Shown: positions 36,487 through 49,149, numbered from the stretch's first letter. The stretch is 64,000 bases of DNA from Amyloporia xantha (GCA_036971615.1 JAYKKR010000002.1:3038001-3102000), one strand, 5' to 3'. Notes: generated from the letters alone by a model not told the origin. Translations and numbers: made by a program.

Positions 36487-37160
36487 ATCCAAGCTGGGGC
36501 GCTCGTTTGCAAGAGTGGTATCCAGTCTGAAAGGAGAGGGCCGATGTGAGTTGGAAAGCGCGTTCAACAGGAATATACTTGATCTGAAAGATATGCATGC
36601 GATACAAGCTGGGCCATTTCTCGCAAGAGGAGTATTCGGTCTGAAATGTAGACGTGCGATCCAGCCTGTGGCATTCGTTCTACAAAGGAATATTTGATCT
36701 GAAGAGTGACTTGCAATTCAAGCCGAATTATCCGTTCGAAAGAAGAGTATTTGATCTGAACAAGATACGCGATCCAAGCTGGGGCAATTTTTCGAAAGAG
36801 GAGTGTTCGGTCTGAAACGTAGATGTGCGATCCAAGCTGTGGCGTTCGTTCGAAAGAAGAATTTTCGATCTGAAATGCGACGTGCGATTCAAGCCGGGGT
36901 ACTTGTTCGAAGACATTAGCAAATGTCCAATCTGTCTCATTGTGTTCTAGTCTACTTAGCGGAGTATTATATTTGATCTGAGATGGGACGTGCGATCCCA
37001 GCCGGATAACTCGTTCGAAAGAAGCTTATTTAATCGGAAAGGAGATGTGCGATCCAAGCTGAGGAACTCGCTCGAAAGGAAAATCTTGATCCGAAACGGA
37101 GACGTGCGATCCAAGCTCAGGAATTCGCTCGAAAGGAATATATTCGGTCCGATGTTGGGA
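36487..37160. repeat. 57 bp minisatellite array, left copy
   Basis: About ten copies, diverged, of a unit with the core GCGATCCAAGCTG...TCG(C/T)TCGAAAGGA...GATCTGAAA. The best copies (about 36,985-37,150) repeat at exactly 57 bp, that is 19 codons. One minus frame stays open through several copies and reads a repeated SSEFLSLDRTSPFRI. A non-repeat interruption lies near 36,905-36,965. The array abuts the 3' end of the eIF2D relic. The same unit occurs inverted at 40.0-40.3 kb. Confidence 0.85.
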
Positions 37161-37164
37161 AGTT

Positions 37165-38760
37165 CAAATTCTTCTCTATGGTCATGTCTGCACCCTCGAT
37201 CCACTTCTTCCACACGCCTTTCGCGAGAAGCAGGTCCGCCATCGCCTTAATATGCTTACCCTTAACCATTATCACTTCGATATTCGACGCCTTCCCATGC
37301 ACGGGCGAGATTGCCCCATGAGCATAAGTAACAAGGTGAGAGCATAGAAGATAGAAGAATAGTATGAACCCGAGGTCGAACTTGCGCAGATCTTAGGGAG
37401 CTCCCCAGCAAGGTCTTCAGCGTTATTGAAGTATGGCTCGAGCACTGTCACTAGCATACAGGCCTTTCGGCACTGACGGATTTTGATTAAAACTTGAATT
37501 GGCTTCTGGCTTCAACAGTCCCTTTCTGCGAGGACTGCGAAATCAGTTCCAGATCTACCAGGGTATAACGTTGGAGCCAAACTGACTTGACGACATGTTT
37601 TCCTCGACCCGAATCTCATAGCAGCTCCGCGTGCGCTCCTTCAATCGGCCGAGCACCTCTTCGCGCTTTAGGAACTCAACATCTATCTCGTTCTTGATGG
37701 TGAGGGCGGAAAACAGTGCGGAATCATCCCCGACGTTGACATACTGCTGCGCCTTGTAGTAAAGATATTCTTCGACGCCATATAAGAAGTGAGAATGGTT
37801 TTGATCTCCGGTAGGGTGTACAATTTTCCTGTCCTATGGCGCATATGAATGTAAGCGCTTTGTTGCACACATAACGGATGACGTTGCACAGACTCCTTAT
37901 CAGCTGCGATGAACCAACCGAGGGTGCTGCCGAATGGCTTGCACAGTTCTTGTCACCTGTATTTCGTCCTTACGTTTCTCCTCTGCCTCCTTCTTACGCT
38001 CCCTAACTTCCGCCTTCTGTTGCTTTGTCTCAATCTCCTGCACGGTCCTGACTGACCTATGGCCCACTACAACACCCTCAAGAACGCTTTGACTGACTTG
38101 TACGTAGAGTGCTTCAAATCCAACGCGCCAGCATCTGTGCTCAGCATCAGGTCAGTACGTCACCGCCAGAGAGGCGAGATATACCTGCACGACCGCTCGA
38201 TCCTACGATTTCTGCTGGACGCGCTGGGAGCACATACGAGCTCCAGAACGTTGAGGCCGACATCGGAAAGTAGACGGCGGGACGGAGGCGAGGGTTGTCA
38301 AGAGGGGAGCGCTGAGTGCAGGCCGGGCGCTATATCGACGCCAGATCAGACGAGATCACCACTAGGAAATAGACTCTGGGATCACGGCGAATGGCACAGG
38401 TATGCAGTCCGTTTATAGGTTCGCCGCCCTCGCAATGTACAAAGTGCATGCACAGTCCAGAAAAGTGTGAACCTACCGTCTGCTGTGAGCGCAGGAGCAC
38501 TGTTCTCCGCCGACTCAGTCAGTCCTGTCCTACCGTCGTTGGTGATTCCGTCTTGACCGTTCGGCTCTCTGCCAAGATCTCTTCTGTCCCTTCGCTGGCT
38601 CGCACCGACCTGAGCTCAGGGATGTCTGGTGCTTTGCTGTTCCCCATGCCCCACACGGTGTCTTTCCACGTATGCAAGAAGCGCACTGCCTTGCCCTTCA
38701 CATCCTGATCCTCCGCCTGTAGGTCCTGAGCGCGATGAAGACCGACTGCATTCAATTGAT
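37165..38760 (-). pseudogene. decayed eIF2D/TMA64 (ligatin-type) copy
   Basis: Minus-strand pieces occur in the order expected for eIF2D, a ribosome recycling and tRNA-delivery factor. GKAVRFLHTWKDTVWGMGN lies C-terminal to the PUA region. Then come a STFWSSYVLPARPA-like stretch, DAGALDLKHSTYKSVKAFL and EIETKQQKAEVRERKKEAEE. LYTLPEIKTILTSYMASKN follows (SWIB/MDM2-like). The SUI1 part reads LEPYFNNAEDLAGELPKICASSTS, then IEVIMVKGKHIKAMADLLLAKGV. The pieces are in different frames and interrupted (for example a TAG after KSVKAFLRVL near 38,070). The normal end is replaced by sequence running into the minisatellite, and the N-terminal MCT-1/PUA part is not found. I take it as a pseudogene. Confidence 0.68.
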
Positions 38761-38769
38761 CAGTTCCTC

Positions 38770-39995
38770 AAAGGAAAGGCCGCATAACATGCCAACCATA
38801 CGATACCATCGTCACTCACTGTCAGCCTAAGTGAGCATTTGAGGACGTGATGTGCGCGCCTTCCAACGGTCTTTGCACCATGCTACAGCTAGCTCCGCAG
38901 CAGACGAGTTCTATGTGGAAAGATATACGAAGCAGCAAAATGTCACTGGTCAGTGATTACTCGCCAAACACGCAGCGATGATACCTTTGGCGCCTGACTA
39001 TACTTTCGCACGAACCGCAACCGAAGCGCTCAGCGAACTCGATATCCTTCTCTTCCCAACCAAAAATATTTATGTAAAGCTCTCTTCAACGACTGTGCCG
39101 TCTTGCCCTTCAGCAAGAACACAACAACGACGATTAGACATGCCGCACACACTGTGCAGCCTCCGTTGTCTCGAGAAGGGCAGCTGAAAGGTACGGCAGC
39201 CCGGGGTCCTTTAAGTCGTCAATTAAAGCTGAGTGAAACCCTGAGGCTGCTGGAGAGTCGTCCCCGGAACGCCCTAATATCAGACACCCTGCGATGCGAT
39301 CACTTACATGGTACTACTCCACATGCTGTGGGCCGTCCCACTGCCACGGATGGGAATACCTGGGACCCATTGCCGCTGCGATTTTGAGCGCGCGGCCCGT
39401 GCGGCGCAGAGAAGGCGCCGTCCTTTGGCCAACATCTTGTATTCTCCTGCCACAATATCCTCCTGCCACAATATCTTGTTCATCGTTTGATAGGCCGTCA
39501 TTCTTCGTTGAACTGTGATTATTCTAATCCCACCAGTCGAAGTCAGCTCTTTGGTGGTGAGTTAGACCTCGGACTTCCGGACAGAGTCAAGTCGTAATCC
39601 GCTGAACTGATCCAAAGTTTCGCTGGAATGGCCGAGAAATTCCGCGAGACTCCAACTACAGAACAGAGAGCAATAATAAGGATGCGCAGGTCTCGAAGGC
39701 TTATGTACGAGGAAATCATATTTACACCTGTGAGATTTCGTTGTGCTCATCTAGCAACAAGTGGCTCAAGACCGATTACAGATCTAGCATATTTCCCAGA
39801 AAAAGACAAGCATTATATCTTGCTACGTTGGAAGCATATCTCGATGCGCTACATATGCATCTGTATCATGTGGGGCTCTTTCCTGTCCCTCACCAGAGCC
39901 TGGCTGGATTTCTTGGCCTGAGGCACGAGACTACTATGGTCCGTGGTAACTTACCTTCGTGATAGTAGGTGAGCTCAATTAGATTCCAACGAATC
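38770..39995. other. non-coding stretch between eIF2D relic and right minisatellite
   Basis: No recognisable gene. A short direct repeat TCCTGCCACAATAT occurs twice at about 39,438-39,468. ORFs are short and in conflicting frames. Confidence 0.35.
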
Positions 39996-40002
39996 CCTCG
40001 GG

Positions 40003-40290
40003 TTGGATCGAACGTCCACGTTTCAAACCGAAGATATTCCTTTCAAACGAATGCCCCAGCTTGGCATTTACATCTATGTTTCCGGATGAACCCCCACATT
40101 CGATCGAGCATCTCCGAGTCTGTTTCAGATCAAATACTTTTCTTTCGGACGGAGTTCCCAGTGTCGGTCGCCCGTCTCCATCTCAGATCGAACTCTCAGC
40201 CTTCGCACGGATTCCTCTACTTCGATTGCATGTTTCACATTGAATGCTTCCCTTTCGAACGGATTCATTATCTTGCAAATGTGATCAAGG
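40003..40290. repeat. 57 bp minisatellite array, right copy, inverted
   Basis: About five diverged copies of the reverse complement of the 36.5-37.2 kb unit. For example TTGGATCGAACGTCCACG and CGAATGCCCCAGCTTGG match the left unit when reverse complemented. Spacing is about 57-59 bp. Together with the left array it brackets the eIF2D relic. Confidence 0.78.
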
Positions 40291-40299
40291 CGACCGTCT

Positions 40300-41950
40300 C
40301 CGCAAATGGCAGATTAAATTTCCAGACATGTGACCCGCATCTGCGCCGCTACCGCTGAGCCGTCATAGAATGTCTGCTGCGTAAGCGTCATCTTGAGTTC
40401 TTACCTCGTGTCAGTCGGAATCGCGACGGCTGGTCAGCGCGCCAACGACAAATGCTGCAACGCACCTAGCATTGCGACTCAGCACGTGTTCATATTTACG
40501 CCCATATGCTGCCGTATAGCTGTGAGTGCTCAGCAGACCGTCGTTCCTGAGCACATCGTAATCTCTCACCTTCTTCGACGTCGTTTGTGCGCATACGATA
40601 TCGGGCTGGATCCCGGTTCGGATCCATGCTCGTCACAGATTGTGATTGCTAGAAAGAGAGGCACCTCGCAGTCACCCTGCAAGACCTTATTTGCTCATTA
40701 GCCAATTTCATATACAGGCCACACCTTCGAAGAGTCATGGTATGCTATATAATCACAGATTTCACACTGTCGGTAAGATCCGACTGTCGCCGTGCTCATC
40801 AGAATAGCTCACACCGCGGTCGAAATCTGTTGTTCGAGAGCTGAACTCATTGCGGACATTTTCCGTCGCTGATAACATTAACCAAAGGAGGACAATCTAT
40901 TGATTCTGGGTCCGAACATAGGTTGACTGGCCAATCAGAGGCCGTTCTTCAGGGTGTTCAAATTCCGAAAACACCAAAAGTTTGTAGTCAGAAAATGACT
41001 TCCCTATCGGAAAATGTCTGAGAGATGTCCGCCCGTCGAACATCTCATCTAGCCCGCGGTGTCAGCACTCCCTGGAGACCTCTGTCACGAAGGCGTCTAT
41101 GGAAGGAAGCTAGAATCTGACGACATACTATTCCAGAGTTCCATGGCATACGTACGTCCTGGTGAGTGGGTCGATTTCGCCGCCGATCCTGCAAGTTGGA
41201 TTACTGAAAGAGACTAGACGCCTTCTGCGTTCTGCATGCTCCTATCTCAATCTGATTATGTCCAGAGCGGTTCCGTGGATAACAAGAACCGGTGGAGCAA
41301 GGGGCATATATTACAGCATTGTGACGAGAACATAGATGGCAGAATGGGGTCTTATGAGGTGCTCGAATTATGGGGTAAGCACTAGAAGTGGTGGATGTAT
41401 CAATAATTGCTGATAAGGAGCATAGTTTATACACCTGTCTAAGCGGAGCCGGTCTTGGCCCATATACGCAATTCAAAGAACATCTCCGGACCCAGCCTAT
41501 TCTGGTAAATCACAGGGGCGCAACTATGTCTTCGCTGATGACCCACCCTTTCAGTAAGATTCGATGAGAAATGAGTCTGCACGCCAACACCTGTTGAATT
41601 GAGGACACAGGTTCACAGGCTCACGACCCTGGCTGTAGTATAATCAGCGTGATTTGTTTAGGTGAGACGATGCATATCGCTGACATCGTGCGGCACTCAT
41701 CCGGGCATGATGTTGAGATCAGAGCCATTCCTTTTGCGTTTTACACATATAGTCGCCTCGGTAGGGGCCGCGAGCGTCCACATATATTTTCAGCATTGCG
41801 GGCATAACTCGTAAGATTTCTCCCCACTCGTTTTCATCACATCTCGCGCAGTCAAGCGCAAGCACATAACAAACCTTGATTTTATACAGAGAATCACGGA
41901 CAGGTTCTTGCAGTGTCTGACACTGTGCAAACCAGCAACTCTGGGATCTA
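40300..41950. other. 1.6 kb with no recognised gene
   Basis: Short ORFs only; nothing with a recognisable domain, repeat or RNA structure. The right part should contain the promoter of gene A. Confidence 0.35.
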
Positions 41951-41960
41951 CCAGGTTGGC

Positions 41961-44900
41961 ATGACTCGCCCAGGTCGTTCTGGCGGTATAGCAACGACAG
42001 TTGCCAAACACAGATTCTTGACGAGCTGCCTCCCTGAATACTGGGCCCACGTCGAACGCAGCCATCACCGATCTGACGCTAGGCAATTTGTGCTACGAAA
42101 GTCTTGGACCGATGGAACAATGAATTCGGCACGAGCTCAGATCCTCGATTTACGGAGGTGCGTACCTTCAGGAGACCTAGTTTGGATGTGACCCGGCTTA
42201 GATGAAATCAGACCATATGCAAATGGTTCATGAATACCAACCGCCGCAAATGCAGGCGTCGCATACGCATTCTCACATCGAGTCACAAAAGGCTGAAGCT
42301 GATTCATACCAGTACCAGATCGACGCCTGCATCGGAGCTGTTCGCGAGGACATTTCGTGAAGAGTTGAACGATCTCGCCAGACAACACGTTGCAGATCAT
42401 GGCTTGTTACCAAAAGCATTATTGGGAGCCAGGAGCAGTATATTACGTCAAAAATGGGAATCGCTTTCACAAGATCAAAGGGATGGATTTATTACTCAAG
42501 CCGATATGAAAAAGGAAGCAAGGACAGACGGGGCCAGGAAACGAACCCACTGCAGTTGAACGTGATCTTGAAATGAGAATGTACGTTGCTATTTGCTCCT
42601 TCACACGGGACATCGCATAATGTCACTAGGACCGTCGACATATTGAATGAGACCATTGAGAAGACTCTGAAGAAATGGCTTGATTGCCTTCCCGGATGGA
42701 GCATTCATTTTCAGATGGGTGGCCCGATCCGTGATGCGGATGATATGCGGTATTTGTGGTGAGTAGGAGCCAGATCTTTACGGAGTTTTACAATACTGAC
42801 AGCAACAGTCACGACTTATCATGTGCCGGCGGGCGCAAGTACTGTGATTACTCTGACATGACTGGGTCTTCTTCGATCAAATTTCAGCGTCACTACCAAA
42901 CCTATCTCCTCAGTCAGGCGAGTAAGTTCATGATCTAGTGACTAATTCCTGAGTCTGCTTTATATTGACTATGTCCAGGGCTGCATGCCTCGTGGAAGCT
43001 AGACAATATTGGAGAACCGGTGCTTCCTGATGAGGACCCGGCGTGGACAGTGATGGATTATCGGGGTCAACTTCGACTGTTCTTCGAACGGTTATGGGGT
43101 AAGCGCAGAGTCTTCCCAAGCAACGTCAACATCATATTTTGATCTTGCCTTATGTAGAGAGACATTTCGGAGGTTCAGTTCCCTGGGACAAAGTGTTAGA
43201 GCATCCTGTCGCCTATTATGAACTGTCTTCTATTCCTCCAGGGTTTCAATTCCGAAGACCTGACGATTACATCACCTCCGATGCAGTTCAACTCTACGTA
43301 CATCTCCAAAAAGCGCAGAGAGGTGATCTTCCAGTCCGGTTCTTTTGGCAGAGGCCGTCACAAACGGAAGAGCTCAGAAGAGGAAAGTCGTCAAAATCAG
43401 AATCGAAGTACGAAAATCTATGCGAGATCGAAGCATTGGAAATGCCTGACATTGTTATCACTGATGGCAGGAGAGCGCTATACAGTGACGATGCAGCGAG
43501 TCTAAACAGAACAAAGGAACTTAGCACAAACGCAAGTACGTGGTCTGCCCCGAACTCTCTCGATATACAGACCGTTCCTCGTTGTTATATCTATTCGATT
43601 GTGGTGATCAAAATGCGCATTACACAGATGACACCATTCGAGACCAATATGAATCTCAACGTGCATCCACCTCCCAGAAACGCCTAGATGTTGATAATGT
43701 AGGCGGTGGCTCTACCAGATTGATGTTGCGCCCTCGATTGTCGGGATCTCCTGTGAAAGATGGTGGGGTTCAGTGTGAGGTTCCGAGTTATCAATGGCTT
43801 GCTACTATTGACATTTTGTCCCAAATGGAGATGACGCACTTGACGTGCATCTGTCAGATACCAACTGTACGTGACTCAGGCTTATAATAATCTGTCTCTT
43901 TTTTCTCTAAATCATAGAGTAGCTGATGCATCATTATACGAAGCGAAGCCCAAGAAGGCCCAAAGTAAATCGCGCAAGCCCCAGAAGACACGGCAATTAA
44001 ACTCCTGTAAGTCACATTCTTCACGCTCCTTCTTGTGGCTGAGCTGACTTCTTGGCAGCGGAAACTGTTGCCGTTTCACTCACTGAGCCCCAGAATGCTC
44101 GTGTTGAGTCAGCTCGTAGGTCTTTAATGTGTCTATATACCAAGTGATGGCCTGCAATTTCATGGTTTAGCCGTCAGTGTGACAGGGATCAGTTACGCTA
44201 TCTCGCAGGAACCTCCAAACACTGCCAACTCAGGCTCGTCTCCAAGTACGTAGCATATAAATTGCTTTATACATCAACTCATTACGTGCAGCTGCCAAAA
44301 ATGATCTGATTCCGCACGAACTTGCATCGAAGCATGCAAAGTACTCACATGTGGATAACCGACAAGGTAAGTTATCTCAGTAGCACAGATGATGTCGTGA
44401 TTGATATATCCCTCGCTACATTCACAGCCTGTCGTTGTGAGCCGTTCAGACCCATTTGGGCCCCCGGATCATCAAGTCTGAGAACTATGAGAAAGTGTCT
44501 GGGGACCGTCCAGATTGGCTTAGAAAAGTGATCAAGGCCGCTGTGCAAGTCCCGTCGGGCTGCGAAGCGTGGATTGGGCTTTTCACACTCGCTGCAGAGT
44601 TAAACAACCTTTTACCGGTGAGGTCATAAGTTTGTTATGCCAATCTTGCTGAAATTGGCACTCTAGGAAGGGACGCTCAAACACGAAGAGCTTCCTGGCA
44701 CGATACAGACATGGATTCACAAAGCGCGTATGGACATTAAGAAGAAGCATCGACCTCATGGGACATTCCCTCTATTGTGGATAAAGTGGTGGAACTCGCT
44801 ACAACCGGCCTCGCGTCGAGTCACACAGGTCACTGGATTGCATGTGGAACTTACACATCCTGCTAACCTATCAGCTCTGGAGTGGCGCGATCTGAAGTTC

Positions 44901-45433
44901 AGCGGGCCTTCAGGCTTTGTCAGCCTTGTGGATGCTCTTGGTCTCTGTTACACCACACGGACAACGGAAGGCTCCATGTCGATAGCCCAGTGGCACCGGT
45001 GGGTCTTTGATCTTCAGTGGGTAGCGAGACAAATATTAGCACAGTAAGTCGTCCAATGTCTTACAGAGCGCAATTAATGCGCAAGCGGTACAAGATTGAG
45101 CAATGACGTATCGGAAGTTCGCAAAGAGAGAAAACTTGTCGTTTTGTGCAGGTGCCTCCATGGGAAACGCAAAGTCTCAGGACTACACTGCCAACCCGAA
45201 CAAACCCGTCCAAAAGGTCAATGATAGAGCTGGACAATGTCGATGACGACACAAGAGAGGTCAAACGTTCTAGACATCACCGAGCCGCTCAGCGATCTGA
45301 GGAACCTCAAGTCCATATCGAAAGAAGGTCGTGCGTGTGTTCATATCTATGCACGATTTATTCCTTCGTTGATTTGGATTGCCCAGCGATCGCATTCGTC
45401 TTCGGGGCACGCGTGGCCAGCTCTCCCGATTGA
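41961..45433 (+). CDS. gene A: unrecognised multi-exon family with homeodomain-helix-like motif
   Basis: I do not recognise the family. Exon 1 is 41961-42161 (201 nt, 67 codons), with GIATTVAKHRFLTSCLPEY. Exon 2 starts at 42212 with ICKWFMNTNRRKCRRR, which resembles homeodomain helix 3 (WFxN..RR), and continues with a helical, charged stretch (ASELFARTFREELNDLARQH, RQKWESLSQDQRDGF). Later exons hold KTLKKWLDCLPGWSIHFQMG, GEPVLPDEDPAWTVMDYRG, GGSVPWDKVLEHPVAYYELS, AVQLYVHLQKAQRGDLPVRF, CRCEPFRPIWAPG, GFVSLVDALGLCY and IAQWHRWVFDLQWVARQIL. The last exon has a basic KRSR stretch. Almost every block has a counterpart in the same order in gene B. A nuclear DNA-binding role is inference from the motif and basic tail. 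Exact exon ends after exon 1 are approximate. Confidence 0.6.
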
Positions 45434-45499
45434 CTGCTGCAGTGGGACGGTGCATCATTTGTATCCTTCGTTGCACAAGATCGCTGCTTATGGTAGTGA

Positions 45500-46390
45500 T
45501 TCATAGCCATATCCGCGACTCGTGACTGAACCTTTGTCGTGGGTTATACTAGGAGAAGGGGGAGTCAGTCACTCGAGGCCCAGGGACTATGTGTGTCGTG
45601 TCTTGATCTAAGCTGTTCATTGCAATTGCATATACTACGTCGCAGCCGGGAAATCATATGATGCGCTCCTACAGTACCCGCTGCAATGTAAATATGTGGA
45701 CAAGTGTCCTTTCTCTTCTTGTAGAAGGTGCAATGCGTGTTGAGGTGTGGTGCCACATGAAACTTAAGACGCGGAAGCGCACCAATTATATAAGTAAATT
45801 CGGGTGTCTGCCTCAAGCTCAACGAGATAGGGCAAGGTGTTCCTAGTCTTGACTTGAATCATGCCTCAAATAGGACACGAGGGATAAAATATGTTGAAAA
45901 TTTCTAGCTCGGAATACAATGCGACGGTATCCAATGTCTAAATGCAGCCGACAAATTGTAATACATTTGGAACAGAGTGCAAATCTTACATCGGCTGCAA
46001 GCAACCAAATGTCGGAAACATCCAAGATTCCGACGTTTAGAAGACAGTGAGGCATGCGAGAATCATCGCACGGGTACATGGCATCCGTCCCGGCTACGAT
46101 ACTGTTGGCGGGAGACAGTGAGCACCGCTCCCCCAGTGTCCGATAGCAGTGCGGATGTCAGCTGTTGGCGATCGCAGATTGCAATTTCATACGGTCATGC
46201 GTTTAAGATGGGCACAATTTCTAGCCTCGTAATCGCGCTAGCTGTGTATTCCATACAGTAGCCACCATACGTAGACAACGCCAGTGCCTGCGCGGTCCTG
46301 GAATAGGCTGGACACACACAGAAGGGGCAAAGGCAAATATAGCATTCTTTCCGGCCAGCGCTTGCTCCTTCTTTGTGGTCATGCACTGCA
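45500..46390. other. intergenic stretch downstream of gene A
   Basis: Nothing recognisable; only short ORFs. Confidence 0.3.
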
Positions 46391-46399
46391 ACCGACAGC

Positions 46400-49140
46400 C
46401 TGCGGATCCTTCTCTGGCTTGGGTCCAGTTGGAATCACGGGGAACGCCTGGCTCTGTATAAGACGAGGTCGCTTGACCTGCCTCTTCGAGGCAGCGCCGG
46501 CGGCCGAAGGACGTGCCGCAAGGACAGATCATGATGGTCTATGGATGGACGCGTGGTAAGACTGGACAGCGCTTCCTCGAAATTGGTCAACATAATTGCT
46601 GTGACGCCGCACTGAAAGTGGTGATGGGTTGATAGAAGCTTGCGGGGGAACTGACGGGGCTCCGTTCGATAGGCATGGAGAAGAGGAGGAGCCGGATATC
46701 TGCTGGGGGGGGGGGGGATATCGCGCGAGACATTAGGGTATTGAATTGGCGACGTCCCATTTTCAGAGAAACTCAAACATATTGATTAGCCGTCTAGAAG
46801 AGTGAATGAGTTTTCCAGACGGTTAAACATGTTTGACCAACGCACCTTGTTGGGTATCGCAGGAGTCGAGGTGTATGGGTAGGACATCGAACTCGACGAT
46901 GGTCGTGAGATTGCAGCCTTGTGTGCCAAACGCTTGGAGGGGTCCAACGACAGGGAAAGAGGAGCATCTGCGCCCATGCTGAGAACAGTTGAGTATAATC
47001 AACTTGGGACTGCTCTCAGAGTACCTACTGGAACGAGGCGTGTGTTTGATCAGAAGAAAACGAGGTGCTAGCCTTACCCGCATGATGACGTCCACCACTC
47101 GTCTGGTCAAAAGTGGAAGCCGGACACATCGAAGTGGATGAGTCTGCTGGCCCAAAGGAGAGCCTCTCTGCTCCGGACACGAGGCAGGTTCAATCCTGTT
47201 CATCCTCAAAAAAGCCAATACTGTCGGCTAATCCTGCAACGCCATTTTTGATCGCACTTGTGCCGCCTCGAACTAGTTCGGCTTCACCAAACTCTCACTT
47301 ACATGTCTGCAAACCGCCCCTGAGCGGCATTATCGGGTGCTTCAGGATCTTCCGGAACGTGATTTCATATATCGCTTGACGAGGAGAGGCATTGGCGAGT
47401 GGGCATCTCCGAAGGTTTCTGATGACTTGTCATATAGCACAACGAGGTTAAATTTGTCACGATTGCTGAAGAGCACCTATTCATCTGAGGAGCTATCAAA
47501 GCGAGTCCTCGATGACTGCAAGGGTGACGCTGGATGACAGAATGAGTAGCTGCCCAATTCAACCAATCAGATGCATACTCCTTTGTCTGGGAGAAGCATA
47601 GACGGCTTTATATAAATCACTCCGCCCGCCATAATATGCTCCCTCTCATAGTCCGCATGATTCTGCACGCCCAACCCGAGCTTGAAGCTATTGTGATTGC
47701 TGTATTGCAGCAGCGTCTTCGGGAACAACGTCGTCGGCACTGGCAGCTCTGGGGGCTTCTCTGTGATCGGGGTGGACACGGTTGGTAGGATCGGCGATCG
47801 TGATAATGTGCACGGTGAGAACCCCCATGGCTTACGAGGCGCCGTTGGCAATAATAGCAGGCGTGCCGGGAAGATAGGGTGCTTCGCGATCGTGTCGACG
47901 GTAGGAGGGACCGGGGTGCTCGACAGTCGGGGCCCAGGGTCCCTCGGCAGCGCAGGAAATGGCTTCGGGTGAGCGAACAGCAACGGCGATCGGTCTGCTG
48001 CCGACTGCCTCGCTGAGCTAATGGGAGGATCTGGAGGTAGAGTTGACAGCTTGAACCGTCCGCCTCATCCAGTTGATCGATGGACAGGAACGCTGTTGTA
48101 AAATCTGACACGCTTAGATGCGACAGCCGCGGAGAAGACGAGGCTGACGAAGACATAGCTGGTGTACCAAAGTCGACGATGGCACCAGGGCATGAGGTGA
48201 CGCCGCCGCCGACGAAAATCTCGCCATGATCAGCGACGCGAGAGACGAGCTTGGCAGGTAGGACACATTCTGCAGCGAGATCCGATTGAGGCGAGATGGA
48301 GGTATGCCAGGTACTGCCCTCGTCACCTCATGGGAGAGCCGCTTCGTCATCAAGACGGCGAGTCCTGTATTTTGCAGGGAGCGCATCCGTTCTGTAATGC
48401 TGGCGACGCTTGTGCCCGCCGGTCGGGATGCTTCTGACTTATCCTGGTCGCTGTGAGCAGCCGGCCAGGACTTGAATATGATATACGTACTGGGACGACA
48501 TTTCCTTTTCTAAGAGCATCTGCACGTTCTGCATTTTGCGGCTCACGTCGCGTCGTTCATGCTATGTGATGTGAGCGCTGTGCAAATGTTGTTAAATCAA
48601 ACAACATACCTGCTGGTGATCCGAGAAACGTTTGAAAGCACGCCTCTCTGCACATGGTCAGACATTACACACGCCGGAAAGAAACCTACCCAATGTCACT
48701 AGAAAGAGCGCTCCGACATGCTCCTCGCCTGACCCATCTTCCAATGCGGAACGTTTCTTCAATTTGGTCTATGAACATGTCCGAGGACGCGGCAATATCG
48801 ACCACATTGCGAAAGATGATGTGGATGTCTTGGCGGGTTAAGGGGAGGGTGCACGGAGCAAACAACTGGACTGAATGTTCGTTGGTCGTGAGGAGAGCAA
48901 GCCGGAAAACGAGCCAAAACTGCGCAAGTGTGACAAAGTCATTTCTTCAGTGTCCATGGCAATGTTGGATTGCTACTGCTTGAGTAAGGAGGCGGATGCG
49001 CGCCGCATGGGCGAGGTAGGACGAAGGGGAGAACAGGGTGTCAGGGGTTGAGAGGAGGCGCACTGACTGGAAGGCTGGATGTGGCATATGTCGCAGCGCG
49101 CGGCTCAGCGCCTCAATTACAGCAGTCACTGGCGATTATA
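46400..49140 (-). pseudogene. unidentified decayed minus-strand gene, possibly RhoGEF-like
   Basis: Minus-strand pieces with coding flavour appear in series. First is ALSRALRHMPHPAFQSVRLL (about 49.1 kb). Next is LPLTRQDIHIIFRNVVDIAA followed by SSDMFIDQIEE (about 48.8 kb), then a frame change to GEEHVGALFLVTLG. Further on are RRAFKRFSDHQQ and HERRDVSRKMQNVQMLLEKE, SITERMRSLQNTGLAVLMTK, then Ser-rich and Pro-rich stretches. The IFRN...SD.F...EE and VGALFL parts recall a Dbl-homology RhoGEF, but the downstream parts do not help. Two overlapping long frames at 47,567-48,156 and a 13-nt G run near 46,706 make a clean model impossible. It may be one gene relic or two. Confidence 0.28.
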
Positions 49141-49149
49141 ATGGATTAT

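Noticed and set aside
36487..37160. CRISPR-like array
   Set aside because: Units are contiguous, diverged and 57 bp long with no unique spacers; it is a eukaryotic minisatellite.
46700..46725. G-run of about 13 near 46,706 as a G-quadruplex
   Set aside because: A single homopolymer without spaced G-tracts; more likely slippage or a sequencing-sensitive site.
47567..48156. Two long overlapping minus-strand ORFs rich in Ser/Arg and Pro
   Set aside because: Both frames being open reflects GC-rich low-complexity sequence; only pieces fit the decayed gene, so no separate gene is called.
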